Source: JAGIBJ01 sp032119595 (GTDB lineage Bacteria; Actinomycetota; Thermoleophilia; Solirubrobacterales; Solirubrobacteraceae). From it: a stretch of DNA of 64,000 nt. The position numbers and the translations under genes are program-made. Positions within the stretch are counted from its first letter, which is position 1. The number at the start of each line of letters is the position of its first letter. Where the stretch lies: positions 248,001-312,000 of the forward strand of contig JAUMBQ010000001.1 in the NCBI GenBank assembly GCA_032119595.1, in the 5' to 3' direction. The notes beneath the pieces were generated by a model that was not told the origin of the DNA, searched no databases, and worked only from the letters and a program-made list of their open reading frames with translations. Shown in pieces: positions 1 to 7,695 of this stretch.

Positions 1-674
1 CCGACTTCGAGGAGCGCCGGCTGCAGCACGTGACCAGCGCTGGCGACCGCAAGCTCCAGGGTCTGCCTCGCATGCGAGTTCGCGTCACGCAGCACCAGCC
101 GCCGCGAGACGAACGCATCGAGCGGAATGGCTTCGAGCTCTGCCCACGGATCGTCTGGCAATACGACGACGGCGAGCTCGTCCTCCCCGAGCAGCCGCGC
201 CTTGGTCGACAGATCCTCAGTGAGATCGGCCGCGGCGATGCCGATGTCGACCCGGCCCGCAGCAACCGCGTCGCGGACGCCCACCGAGTTCGTCACGAGC
301 AGCTCGATCGGGAGCGGCAGGCCACCCACCTCGAGCAGCGCGATCGTCGCCGGGACCACGCGCTCGGCGATCGCGGGGCTTGCGGCGACGCGAACCGGAT
401 GACCGATCGGCGTGACGGCCAGCAGCCTGGCCTCGAGGGCATCGACCTGCTCGACGACCCGACGAGCTTCGCCCACGAGCGACGCACCGAGCGCCGTCAG
501 CTCGACGCCTTGCGAGGACCGCGAGAGCAGCGACGCATTGGTCAGGGCCTCCAGGCCCTTGAGGCGCTTGGAGAGCGCGGACTGCGTTACGCCGAGTGCC
601 GTCGCAGCACGCCCGAGCGACCCGACCTCGGCGGCCGTCACGAACGCGCGCAAATCATCGATCGAGAGTCGCAA
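1..674 (-). CDS. LysR-family transcriptional regulator (3' end outside window)
   Basis: The reverse strand encodes an N-terminal winged helix typical of LysR proteins (begins RLSIDDLRAFVTAAE, with the recognition segment GVTQSALSKRLKGLE at about residues 30-44). It is followed by the start of a periplasmic-binding-protein-like effector domain (VRVAASPAIAERVVP, then DIGIAAADL). The reading frame is open to the window edge, so the last part of the effector domain is missing. An in-frame TGA upstream limits the start. TTG at 674 gives the usual LysR N-terminus, but no clear Shine-Dalgarno sequence precedes it. The gene diverges from narK1 across an 83-bp gap, a standard arrangement for a LysR protein controlling its neighbour. 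A role in nitrate or nitrite response is inference from position only. Confidence 0.85.
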   Translation of the reverse strand, partial: MRLSIDDLRAFVTAAEVGSLGRAATALGVTQSALSKRLKGLEALTNASLLSRSSQGVELTALGASLVGEARRVVEQVDALEARLLAVTPIGHPVRVAASPAIAERVVPATIALLEVGGLPLPIELLVTNSVGVRDAVAAGRVDIGIAAADLTEDLSTKARLLGEDELAVVVLPDDPWAELEAIPLDAFVSRRLVLRDANSHARQTLELAVASAGHVLQPALLEV

Positions 675-704
675 GCGACGAACAGTAGAGCCACGCCGCT
701 CTCG

Positions 705-720
705 GTCACTCCCCAGACAC
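705..720 (+). promoter_or_regulatory. Candidate GlnR half-site pair upstream of narK1
   Basis: GTCAC at 705-709 and GACAC at 716-720 are separated by exactly 6 bp. This is the a-site/b-site spacing of actinobacterial GlnR boxes (gTnAC-N6-GaAAC). The pair lies 38 bp upstream of the narK1 ATG, inside the LysR/narK1 divergent gap. The same half-sites recur upstream of narK3 and nrtA. Only two phased half-sites are seen here. Confidence 0.5.
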
Positions 721-757
721 CAAACGCGGCGGCTTCAGCGCTGCGAGAAGGAACCCG

Positions 758-2068
758 ATGACTACCGGCAGCCACCAGGCGAAGTCCCGCGAACCCGTTT
801 CCCACCAGGCGGATACCGGCGTGATCGATCCGACCTCCGCCGAGGCCTCCGCCGTCGACATCGCGGCCGCCAATCGCGTCCTCACGCTCGCAACCTCCGC
901 CTTCACGCTCGCCTTCGCCGTCTGGGTCACGTTTGCGATCGTCGGCATCCCGATGCGCAAGGAGTTCGGGCTGTCCGACGGGGAATTCGCCCTGCTCGTC
1001 GCCATTCCGATCTTCTCCGGGTCGTTCCTCCGCGTGCCCGTCGGCATCCTCACCGATCAGCTCGGCGGGCGGCGCACGATGACCGCGCTGCTCTTGATCA
1101 CTGCGGTCCCGACGTACCTGCTGAGCCGCGCCTCGTCCTACGACCAAGCGCTCGCGCTCGCGCTCGGCATCGGCATCGCCGGAAGCACGTTCGCCAGTGG
1201 CGTCGCGTGGGTATCGGCCTGGTATCCCGCCGAACGACAGGGCTTCGCCCTCGGCATCTTCGGGGCTGGCAACGTCGGCGCCTCGATCACCAAGCTCCTG
1301 GCGCCGACCCTCGTGACCGCCGTCGGCACCGCCGGGCTCCTGGGCGGCGCCATCCCTGGCGGCTGGCGGCTGGTGCCGGTGCTCTTCGCGGTGGCCCTCG
1401 TCGCGATGGCCGCGCTCGTGTACTTCGCTGCGCCGACCCCCGACCACCGACCGTCTCGCGGCCGAGGGTTTGCCGAGATGAGTCGGCCGCTGCTCATCAT
1501 GCGCGTCTGGCGGTTCGGCTTCTACTACGTGACCGTGTTCGGCGCCTACGTGGGGCTCGCGCTGTGGCTGCCGAAGTACTACGTCGACGTCTACGACCTC
1601 ACGCTGACCCAGGCCGGCCTCCTCACCTCGGCGTTCATCTTCCCGGCGAGCCTGCTGCGCCCGCTCGGTGGCTGGATCTCCGATCGCGTGGGCGCGCGAC
1701 TCGTGACGGCCTGTTCGTTCGCCGGTATCGCCGCGACCAGCGCCGCGCTGAGCTTCTCCATGCCACTCGCGCCGTTCGCGATCCTCATCTTCTTCATGGG
1801 GGTCTCCATGGGCGTCGGGAAGGCGTCGGTCTACACCTACATCCCCCAGTACTTCCCGAAGGACGTCGGCGCCGTCGGCGGGCTCGTCGGCGCCGTCGGC
1901 GGCATGGGTGGTTTCGCGTTGCCGCTGATCTTCGCCTGGGCCAAGTCCGAGACGCATGAGCCGCAGAGCACCTTCTACGTCATGACCGCACTGGCCGTCA
2001 TCAGCATCTCGTTCCTGGCAATTGCCGTCTCGCGACTGCACGCTTCCGCACACCAAGGAGAGCTCTAA
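758..2068 (+). CDS. narK: Nitrate/nitrite transporter, MFS NNP family (NarK1-like)
   Basis: A 436-residue polytopic protein of the nitrate/nitrite porter family of the major facilitator superfamily. It should move nitrate and/or nitrite across the cytoplasmic membrane. About 12 hydrophobic segments follow a hydrophilic 40-residue N-terminus. The NNP signature lies near residues 140-175 (GIAGSTFASGVAWVSAWYP, then GNVGAS). A DQLGGRR loop follows the second segment, as in MFS proteins. The ATG is preceded by GAGAAGGAA. The next transporter gene starts 3 nt after the stop, so the two are one transcription unit. In some denitrifiers NarK1- and NarK2-type halves are fused; here they are separate neighbours. 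Direction (import, export or exchange) cannot be read from sequence. Confidence 0.88.
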   Translation: MTTGSHQAKSREPVSHQADTGVIDPTSAEASAVDIAAANRVLTLATSAFTLAFAVWVTFAIVGIPMRKEFGLSDGEFALLVAIPIFSGSFLRVPVGILTDQLGGRRTMTALLLITAVPTYLLSRASSYDQALALALGIGIAGSTFASGVAWVSAWYPAERQGFALGIFGAGNVGASITKLLAPTLVTAVGTAGLLGGAIPGGWRLVPVLFAVALVAMAALVYFAAPTPDHRPSRGRGFAEMSRPLLIMRVWRFGFYYVTVFGAYVGLALWLPKYYVDVYDLTLTQAGLLTSAFIFPASLLRPLGGWISDRVGARLVTACSFAGIAATSAALSFSMPLAPFAILIFFMGVSMGVGKASVYTYIPQYFPKDVGAVGGLVGAVGGMGGFALPLIFAWAKSETHEPQSTFYVMTALAVISISFLAIAVSRLHASAHQGEL

Positions 2069-2071
2069 CCC

Positions 2072-3424
2072 ATGGTTCCCAACGCCAACCCGCCCGCCGA
2101 CGAAGACCGACGGAGGGAGATCGTCGGCTGGGACCCGGAGAACGAAGAGTTCTGGGAGCGCGAGGGCGAGAAGATCGCCCGACGCACGCTCTGGATCACC
2201 ACCTTCAACCTGCTCCTCGCCTTCGCAGTCTGGTTCGTCGTCAGCGCGATCATCTCGCGCCTCGGCAAGATCGGGTTCGATTTCACCACCTCCCAGCTCT
2301 ACTGGCTGATCGCCATGCCGGGCCTCGCCGCGGGCAGCTTCCGCCTCATTCACATGTTCCTCACGCCGATCGTCGGCACGCGGTGCGTGGTCAGCGTGTC
2401 GACGTCGATGCTTCTGATTCCACTTGTCGGCTGGTACGTGGCGATCCAGAATCTCAGCACGCCGTACTGGGTGTTCCTGCTGCTCGCTTTCCTGGCCGGC
2501 CTCGGCGGCGGCAACTTCTCGTCGTTCATGCCGTCGACCAGCCTGTTCTTCCCGAAGAAGAAGCTCGGTACGGCGCTCGCCATCCAGGCAGGCATCGGCA
2601 ACTTCGGGGTCAGTCTCGTGCAGTTCCTCACGCCGCTGCTCATCGGCTTCTCGGTGCTCGGAGCGTCGCAGAGCTTCCAGAAGAAGCCCGAACTCCCGGC
2701 CAAGGAGATCTACCTCCAGAACGCCGTGTTGTTCTGGATCCCGCTGGTCGTGATCGCCGCCATCCTCGCCGTCGTCTTCCTGAAGAGCGTCCCCGTCCAC
2801 GCCAACATGCGCGAGCAGATGGACATCTTCCGGGAGCGGCACACCTACACGATGACCTCGCTCTACCTGATGACCTTCGGCGCGTTTTCGGGCCTCGCGG
2901 CCGCGTTCCCAATCCTCATCGAAAAGCGCTTCGGCGGCTTCGATGGCGCACCGGACCCGCTCACGTACGCCTTCATCGGGCCGCTCGTCGGGTCACTGAT
3001 GCGCGTGGTTGCCGGGCCTATTTCCGACCGCTTTGGTGGTGCGAGGATCACTCAGGTCGCCGGCATCGGCATGGCGACCTTCGCCGTGATCACCGCGCTG
3101 CTCGTGAACCCCGACTCCGTCGATGACTTCACGCCGTTCGTGCTCGGCATGGTCGGCATCTTCTTCTTCGCCGGCGTAGGCAACGCGTCGACGTTCAAGC
3201 AGATCCCGATGCTGTTCGACACCCGCAAAGCCGCCGGCGTCGTCGGCTGGACGGCAGCGATCGCGGCCTACGGCCCGTTCCTGGTCAGCGTGCTGATCTC
3301 GTTCACCGTCGCTTCGTCCGGCTCGCCGGCAGCGTTCTTCTACGGCCTCGCGGTGTTTTGCGTCGCGAACGTCGCGCTCAACTGGTGGTTCTTTGCACGA
3401 CGCGGCGCGCCTGCGCCTTGCTGA
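2072..3424 (+). CDS. narK: Nitrate/nitrite transporter, MFS NNP family (NarK2-like)
   Basis: A 450-residue paralogue of the transporter encoded 3 nt upstream, of a different NNP subtype. The N-terminus carries the WDPENEEFWEREG motif typical of NarK2/NarU-type proteins, shared with the minus-strand transporter at 3843-5339. The NNP signature GLGGGNFSSFMPSTSLFFP lies near residue 143, with GIGNFGVSLVQ just after it. AAGGAG at 2055-2060, inside the end of narK1, is the likely ribosome binding site. A strong hairpin follows 37 nt after the stop. The tight spacing implies co-translation with narK1, so the pair probably work together in nitrate uptake and nitrite export or exchange. Confidence 0.88.
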   Translation: MVPNANPPADEDRRREIVGWDPENEEFWEREGEKIARRTLWITTFNLLLAFAVWFVVSAIISRLGKIGFDFTTSQLYWLIAMPGLAAGSFRLIHMFLTPIVGTRCVVSVSTSMLLIPLVGWYVAIQNLSTPYWVFLLLAFLAGLGGGNFSSFMPSTSLFFPKKKLGTALAIQAGIGNFGVSLVQFLTPLLIGFSVLGASQSFQKKPELPAKEIYLQNAVLFWIPLVVIAAILAVVFLKSVPVHANMREQMDIFRERHTYTMTSLYLMTFGAFSGLAAAFPILIEKRFGGFDGAPDPLTYAFIGPLVGSLMRVVAGPISDRFGGARITQVAGIGMATFAVITALLVNPDSVDDFTPFVLGMVGIFFFAGVGNASTFKQIPMLFDTRKAAGVVGWTAAIAAYGPFLVSVLISFTVASSGSPAAFFYGLAVFCVANVALNWWFFARRGAPAPC

Positions 3425-3461
3425 GCGCCAGTCGCCGGCAGTCGGTGACCGCGTAACACCG

Positions 3462-3494
3462 AGAGGCCGGTGCCCCTGCGGGACACCGGCCTCT
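3462..3494 (+). terminator. Hairpin terminator after the narK pair
   Basis: Perfect 11-bp arms, AGAGGCCGGTG at 3462-3472 and its complement at 3484-3494, enclose an 11-nt loop that has an inner CCC/GGG pairing. It begins 37 nt after the narK2 stop. There is no long T-tract, as is common in GC-rich actinobacteria. Confidence 0.7.
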
Positions 3495-3639
3495 GGCTGC
3501 TGCGGTCTGGGCCCCACCCCCGGGGCTGATTCCAGACCTTGCTTCGCGGGACCGGCCCATCCGGCGACCACGCGAACCATCTGCGCCACGCGGCCGGCCT
3601 GCCACCCCATCGCAGCAGGCCGGCCCAGGGGCGCTGAGG

Positions 3640-3735
3640 ACCTTGCCGGCGCCTTGGGCGCCGGCGCCTGAGTGACTCGGGGTGGCGCATGAGGCGCCCC
3701 ACTCAGGACTTTGGTGGCGCCGTGGGCGCCGGTGC
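3640..3735. repeat. Cluster of GGCGCC-based inverted repeats between convergent narK genes
   Basis: The 418-bp gap between the convergent narK2 and narK3 genes holds no convincing gene. It contains several short palindromic units: CCGGCGCC-TTG-GGCGCCGG at 3646-3664, a TGAGTG ... CACTCA pair at 3669-3674 and 3700-3705 flanking further complementary GC runs, and GGCGCC-GTG-GGCGCC at 3716-3730. The two GGCGCC units share the same 3-nt loop size. They may be bidirectional terminators or small dispersed palindromic repeats. Confidence 0.5.
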
Positions 3736-3818
3736 TCGGTTGGGCGCGCGCCTTGCGGATGGCACGCGCCCGACCGTGCCGGTGAGCCTGGCGTCAGGTT
3801 GGGACTGACGTCGCTCCT

Positions 3819-3835
3819 GCCCGCGGTGCGCGGGC
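3819..3835 (-). terminator. Hairpin just after narK3
   Basis: A 7-bp perfect stem (GCCCGCG at 3819-3825, CGCGGGC at 3829-3835) with a 3-nt loop lies 8 nt beyond the narK3 stop codon on the minus strand. It is the probable terminator of that gene. Confidence 0.55.
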
Positions 3836-3842
3836 GCGAGCG

Positions 3843-5339
3843 CTAGGCGCCGGACGTCACCATTTCGCGAGGCGCTTTGGCCTCGACGGGGTTGCGGACG
3901 TAGAAGAACCACGTGATGGCACCACACACCATGTAGGCCGCGATGAAGACCCACAGGGCGGGGACCGCCCAGTCAGCGTTGGCCGCAGCGATCTGCACCT
4001 TCTCGGCGGGCGTCTCAGCCGCCTTGACGAGGGCGGAAACGCCGAGGCTGGACTGGCGCAGCACGACCTGCACGAGGAATCCGCCGAACGCTCCGATGGC
4101 TCCGGCGATGCCGATGACGGCTGCGGCGCGACGCTTGAACTCCTTGGCCATTTCCGCCGCGTCCTCACCCGTGCGCTCCGCCTCTTCTTCGCCGAGGCGC
4201 TTGAAGATCGACGGAATCATCCGGTAGGTCGAGCCATTGCCGATGCCGGACAAGAAGAACACCACCATGAAGGCGATGAAGAACGTGGTGAAGCTGCGGT
4301 TGTTGATGCCCATGATCGCCACGAGCGTTGCGGCGGCGATGCCACCAAACACGCCGAGCGTCACGATTGCGCCACCGACGCGATCCGAGAGCCAGCCACC
4401 GAACGGCCGGGCGACCGAACCGATTGCCGCGCCGAGGAAGGCGAGGCCGGCGAGGTACGTCGCGATGAACGGATGCTGACCGAGGAACTCCGGGAACGTG
4501 TTCTTGATGAGCACCGGGAACGCGAATGAGAAGCCGATGAACGTGCCGAACGTACCGATGTAGAGGACCGACATGATCCAGGTGTTCTTCTCCTTGAGCG
4601 CAAGCGCGTACGAGCGCTTGTCGGCCTTGGCGTCGGCGATCGAGTCCATGTAGAGGTACGCGCCGAGCGTGGCGATCACGATGAACGGGATCCACACGAG
4701 GCCGGCGTACGCGAGGTTGACCTCGTGGATCGGGTTCTTCACGGCCGCAGCCGGGACCCCGATGATGATCACGAGCGGCACCACGAGCTGCGTGATCGCG
4801 ACGCCGAGGTTGCCGCCAGCGGCGTTGATGCCGAGGGCGAGGCCCTTGTGGCGATCCGGGTAGAAGAACGAGATGTTCGCCATCGACGAGCTGAAGTTGC
4901 CGCCACCGAGGCCTGCCGTTGCGGCACACCCAAGGAGGATCCAGAACTGGTTGTCGGGCGTCTGGTCAGCCAGCCAACCGCTCGGGACGACGACCGCCGC
5001 GAGGATCGCTGGGATGAGGAGGAGCGCCGCACTGAAGGTCGTCCACACTCGGCCGCCGAACTTCGGAACGGCGAAGGTGTACGGGATCCGCAGCGTCGAG
5101 CCGACGAGGTTCGGAACGGCGGTGAGCCAGAACTGCTGCGAGATCGTGAGCGTGATGCCCACGTTCCCGAGGTTGATCACGATCACGCCCCAGAGGACCC
5201 ACAGGCTGAACCCGAGGTTTTCAGCGAACACGCTGAAGATGAGGTTCTTCTTCGCGACGGCCTTGCCTTCGCGCTCCCAAAACTCTTCGTTGTCGGGCTC
5301 CCACTGGTGGAGCCATTTTCCTCTTGTCAATGCGCTCAC
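3843..5339 (-). CDS. narK: Third nitrate/nitrite transporter, MFS NNP family (NarK2/NarU-like)
   Basis: A 498-residue, 12-segment NNP-family transporter. The N-terminal motif WEPDNEEFWEREG and the signature GLGGGNFSSSMANISFFYP near residue 145 match the NarK2 type at 2072-3424, so the two are paralogues. A longer cytoplasmic loop near residues 385-415 (rich in E and R, EEEAERTGEDAAEMAKEF) distinguishes it. The GTG start at 5339 is supported by GGAGG at 5344-5348. A four-half-site GlnR box lies 49-86 nt upstream, and the GlnR-type gene itself is the next gene upstream on the same strand. This looks like the transporter most directly under nitrogen control. Substrate direction is unknown. Confidence 0.88.
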   Translation of the reverse strand: MSALTRGKWLHQWEPDNEEFWEREGKAVAKKNLIFSVFAENLGFSLWVLWGVIVINLGNVGITLTISQQFWLTAVPNLVGSTLRIPYTFAVPKFGGRVWTTFSAALLLIPAILAAVVVPSGWLADQTPDNQFWILLGCAATAGLGGGNFSSSMANISFFYPDRHKGLALGINAAGGNLGVAITQLVVPLVIIIGVPAAAVKNPIHEVNLAYAGLVWIPFIVIATLGAYLYMDSIADAKADKRSYALALKEKNTWIMSVLYIGTFGTFIGFSFAFPVLIKNTFPEFLGQHPFIATYLAGLAFLGAAIGSVARPFGGWLSDRVGGAIVTLGVFGGIAAATLVAIMGINNRSFTTFFIAFMVVFFLSGIGNGSTYRMIPSIFKRLGEEEAERTGEDAAEMAKEFKRRAAAVIGIAGAIGAFGGFLVQVVLRQSSLGVSALVKAAETPAEKVQIAAANADWAVPALWVFIAAYMVCGAITWFFYVRNPVEAKAPREMVTSGA

Positions 5340-5387
5340 AGCGCCTCCGCAGTCTGATGACAGTCGCGGGGACTTTGCACGAACGCG

Positions 5388-5425
5388 ATGTCCACGCCGT
5401 GACCGAACCGTGTCGAGTTCGTGAC
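5388..5425 (-). promoter_or_regulatory. Predicted GlnR box upstream of narK3
   Basis: Read on the minus strand, four half-sites occur with exact 11-bp phasing: GTCAC (5425-5421), GACAC (5414-5410), GTCAC (5403-5399) and GACAT (5392-5388). This matches the actinobacterial GlnR consensus gTnAC-N6-GaAAC-N6-GTnAC-N6-GaAAC in order and spacing. A further GAAAC lies at 5435-5431, one base out of phase. The site sits in the 172-bp gap between glnR and narK3. Confidence 0.68.
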
Positions 5426-5511
5426 GATCTGTTTCGACACCGTGAACCTGCGTGCGACCCGCATCACACAGGCCGGAATTCCCCGCCGCAGCGGCGGCTG
5501 CAGCGGGAACA

Positions 5512-6174
5512 TCAATCCGCGTCCCAGCGGTAGCCGACGCTCCGAATGGTCATGATTCGGTTCGCGTGCTCCTGGCCGAGCTTGGCTCGCAGGCGTCGGA
5601 TGTGCACATCCACCGTGCGAACACCGCCGTAGTAGTCGTACCCCCACACGCGACTCAGCAGTGCCTCACGTGAGAACACTCGACCGCCGTGGGTCGCAAG
5701 GAATTTGAGCAGCTCGTATTCCATATACGTGAAGTTGACTGGACGCCCCGCAACCGTGACCTGGTAGGTCGCGAGATTGAGTTCGAGCGTGCCGCACCGG
5801 ACCGACTCGCCGGGGTCTGCGCCGTTGAGCCGGCGGCGCGCGCGAGCGACGCGAGCCTGCAACTCCGCAGCGGTGAACGGCATCACCAGGAGTTCGTGCC
5901 CGACGGTGATGCCCTCGCCCTGATCGAGCTGTTCGGCGTTGACCACGACGAGCACGGGGACCTCGCTCAGGTCTTCGTCTTCGCTGATCCGCTTGCACAT
6001 CTGCGAAGCCGCGCCGACGACGACCACCACCGATGGCGCCCGAGGCGGAGCGCCTTCGGCGCGGACGGCGCCTCCGGTTTCCAGGACATGCGGGCTGAAG
6101 CCAAGCTCTGCCAACAGGCGAGCCGTGCTTCCGGTCGCGCCTCCGGTCTCGCCGTAGATCCAAGCGTCACTCAT
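5512..6174 (-). CDS. glnR: GlnR-type orphan OmpR-family response regulator
   Basis: A 220-residue protein. The N-terminal receiver-like domain (about residues 1-110) lacks normal phosphorylation residues: the strand that should end in the acceptor Asp reads VVVVVGAAS, and the conserved Lys region reads LLVMPFT. The C-terminal winged helix (about 125-218) is close to actinobacterial GlnR, including TYMEYELLKFLATHGGRVF and YDYYGGVRTVDVHIRRLRAK. GlnR is the global transcriptional regulator of nitrogen genes in many actinobacteria and acts without a partner kinase. The ATG at 6174 overlaps the glnA stop in an ATGA junction, so translation is coupled to glnA. An earlier in-frame GTG at 6234 is possible but would sit deep inside glnA. 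Confidence 0.82.
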   Translation of the reverse strand: MSDAWIYGETGGATGSTARLLAELGFSPHVLETGGAVRAEGAPPRAPSVVVVVGAASQMCKRISEDEDLSEVPVLVVVNAEQLDQGEGITVGHELLVMPFTAAELQARVARARRRLNGADPGESVRCGTLELNLATYQVTVAGRPVNFTYMEYELLKFLATHGGRVFSREALLSRVWGYDYYGGVRTVDVHIRRLRAKLGQEHANRIMTIRSVGYRWDAD

Positions 6175-7481
6175 AGGAGGCGCAGATAGGTCTGCCGCTC
6201 GAACTCCGAGACGGTCCGCCGATACGCGTCCCACTCACGGCGTTTGTTGGCGACGAGCCAGCCGACCATGCGAGGACCAAGGGTCTCCTCCGCAAACTCG
6301 GAGTGCTCGAAGAGGTCGGTCGCCTCCGCGAGGTCCTGGGGCAACGGTGGACCTGAGTTGTCTCCCACCGGTGTCTCCGGCGGGAGCGCGTAGCCACGCT
6401 CGATCCCTCGCAGGCCGGCCGCGAGCGCCAGGGCGAGCACGAGGTACGGGTTGCAGCCGGCGTCAGGTGAACGAAGCTCGATCCGGGCCGAATGGGGCCG
6501 ATCGGGGCGGCGCCCCGGGACCCGCACGAGCGGGTTGGCGTGGCGTCGACTCCAGGTGACCGCGTTCGGCGCTTCAAAGCCGTCCGCGAGGCGCGTGTAG
6601 GAGTTGACCCACTGGTTGGTGACCAGGGCCATCTCCGGCGCATGCACCAGGAGTCCGGCCATGAACTGCTCGCCAATGTCGGAGAGGGGCCGCTCCGGGT
6701 GCTCGGCGTCGTGGAACACGTTGTGGTCCTCGGTGTCGAACAGCGACAGGTGGATATGCATCCCCGACCCCGGCTGCCCGGCCAACGGCTTGGGCATGAA
6801 GCTGGCGTAGCTCGCGTGGTTGATCGCGGCCTGCTTGACCGCCATGCGGAAGGTCATGATCGAATCGGCCATCGTGTTCGGATCGTCGTGCTTGAGCACA
6901 ACCTCCTGCTGCGACGGGCCAGCCTCGTGATACGACGCCTTGAGCGGAACGCCGAGCTGTTCGAGGAACTCGATGATCGTCTTGCGGAAGTCGGTCGCGA
7001 TGTCGGTCGGCGTGAGGTCGAAGTACGACCCTCCCTCGCGCAACTGCGGCGGACTGTCGTCGTCGGCCAGCGGCTTGAAGAGGTAGAACTCCATCTCCGC
7101 GCCGACGCTCATCTGGTACCCCAGGGCATCCGCACGATCGATGACGGCGTTCAGTGCCGCGCGGGGGTCTCCGTCGAACGGCGTGCCGTCCGGCATCTGG
7201 AGTGCCGAGTACATCCGCCCCACGTTCGCGTGCTCGCGCCACGGCAGCACCTGGAACGACGAGATGTCGGGCCGAGCCACGACGTCGAGCTCAGAAAGCC
7301 GCGTGCCGCCTTCCAGCGCCGACCCGTCAACGCCGATCCCCTCCTCGATGACCTTCGCCAGCTCGGAGACCGGGAAGGCGATGCCTTTGAGGATCCCCTG
7401 GACGTCGGCGTACCAGAGCCTGATGAACGTAACTCCCCGCTCGCGAACGGTGCGAAGGACGTACTCGATGTTCGATGCCAC
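6171..7481 (-). CDS. glnA: Glutamine synthetase (GlnA2-type)
   Basis: Type I glutamine synthetase, 436 residues. It makes glutamine from glutamate, ammonia and ATP in the cytoplasm. The beta-grasp domain is N-terminal (TFIRLWYADVQG; GVDGSALEG). The catalytic domain contains EMEFYLF, the ATP-binding signature KPLAGQPGSGMHIHLSL, the NQWVNSYTRL segment and the Arg-rich IELRSPDAGCNPYLVLAL segment. Length and the N-terminal VLRTVRERG / C-terminal YLRLL pattern resemble mycobacterial GlnA2 (about 446 residues). That alignment favours the GTG at 7481 over the TTG at 7511. A Tyr-Ala-Leu-Pro-Pro segment aligns with the region holding the adenylylated Tyr of other type I enzymes; whether it is modified is unknown. 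The gene leads a two-gene operon with glnR. Confidence 0.9.
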   Translation of the reverse strand: MASNIEYVLRTVRERGVTFIRLWYADVQGILKGIAFPVSELAKVIEEGIGVDGSALEGGTRLSELDVVARPDISSFQVLPWREHANVGRMYSALQMPDGTPFDGDPRAALNAVIDRADALGYQMSVGAEMEFYLFKPLADDDSPPQLREGGSYFDLTPTDIATDFRKTIIEFLEQLGVPLKASYHEAGPSQQEVVLKHDDPNTMADSIMTFRMAVKQAAINHASYASFMPKPLAGQPGSGMHIHLSLFDTEDHNVFHDAEHPERPLSDIGEQFMAGLLVHAPEMALVTNQWVNSYTRLADGFEAPNAVTWSRRHANPLVRVPGRRPDRPHSARIELRSPDAGCNPYLVLALALAAGLRGIERGYALPPETPVGDNSGPPLPQDLAEATDLFEHSEFAEETLGPRMVGWLVANKRREWDAYRRTVSEFERQTYLRLL

Positions 7482-7591
7482 ACGGCGAGTCAACCAGAGC
7501 GCGCCCGACAAGGCTTCATCCCGTTGGCCAAGCCGGCGAACATCGGCTGCGCCCGCGCGGAGCGACGGGTCATCGCCGCGTCTGCGCCGAT

Positions 7592-7607
7592 GTTTCCACT
7601 GTGTGTC
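7592..7607 (-). promoter_or_regulatory. Candidate GlnR half-site pair upstream of glnA
   Basis: On the minus strand GACAC (7607-7603) and GAAAC (7596-7592) are separated by 6 bp, the GlnR half-site spacing. They lie about 110-125 nt upstream of the glnA start, in the 214-bp gap between the ABC transporter and glnA. GTCAT at 7573-7569 is nearby but one base out of phase. This would allow glnA-glnR autoregulation. Confidence 0.42.
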
Positions 7608-7695
7608 AGACCGGCCGCGGGTGCGCCCAGCGCTGCTTCATCGCGGCGGGGCCGGACCTCGCGACTGCCCGCGTGGTCCGACCCCAACCGGTTGA

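Noticed and set aside
638..2842. 734-codon frame opposite narK1 and narK2
   Set aside because: Its product is a Glu/Arg/Asp/His-rich composition typical of antisense translation; the plus strand encodes clear transporters.
3425..3842. Small genes between the convergent narK genes
   Set aside because: Short frames there lack ribosome sites and coincide with palindromic repeats.
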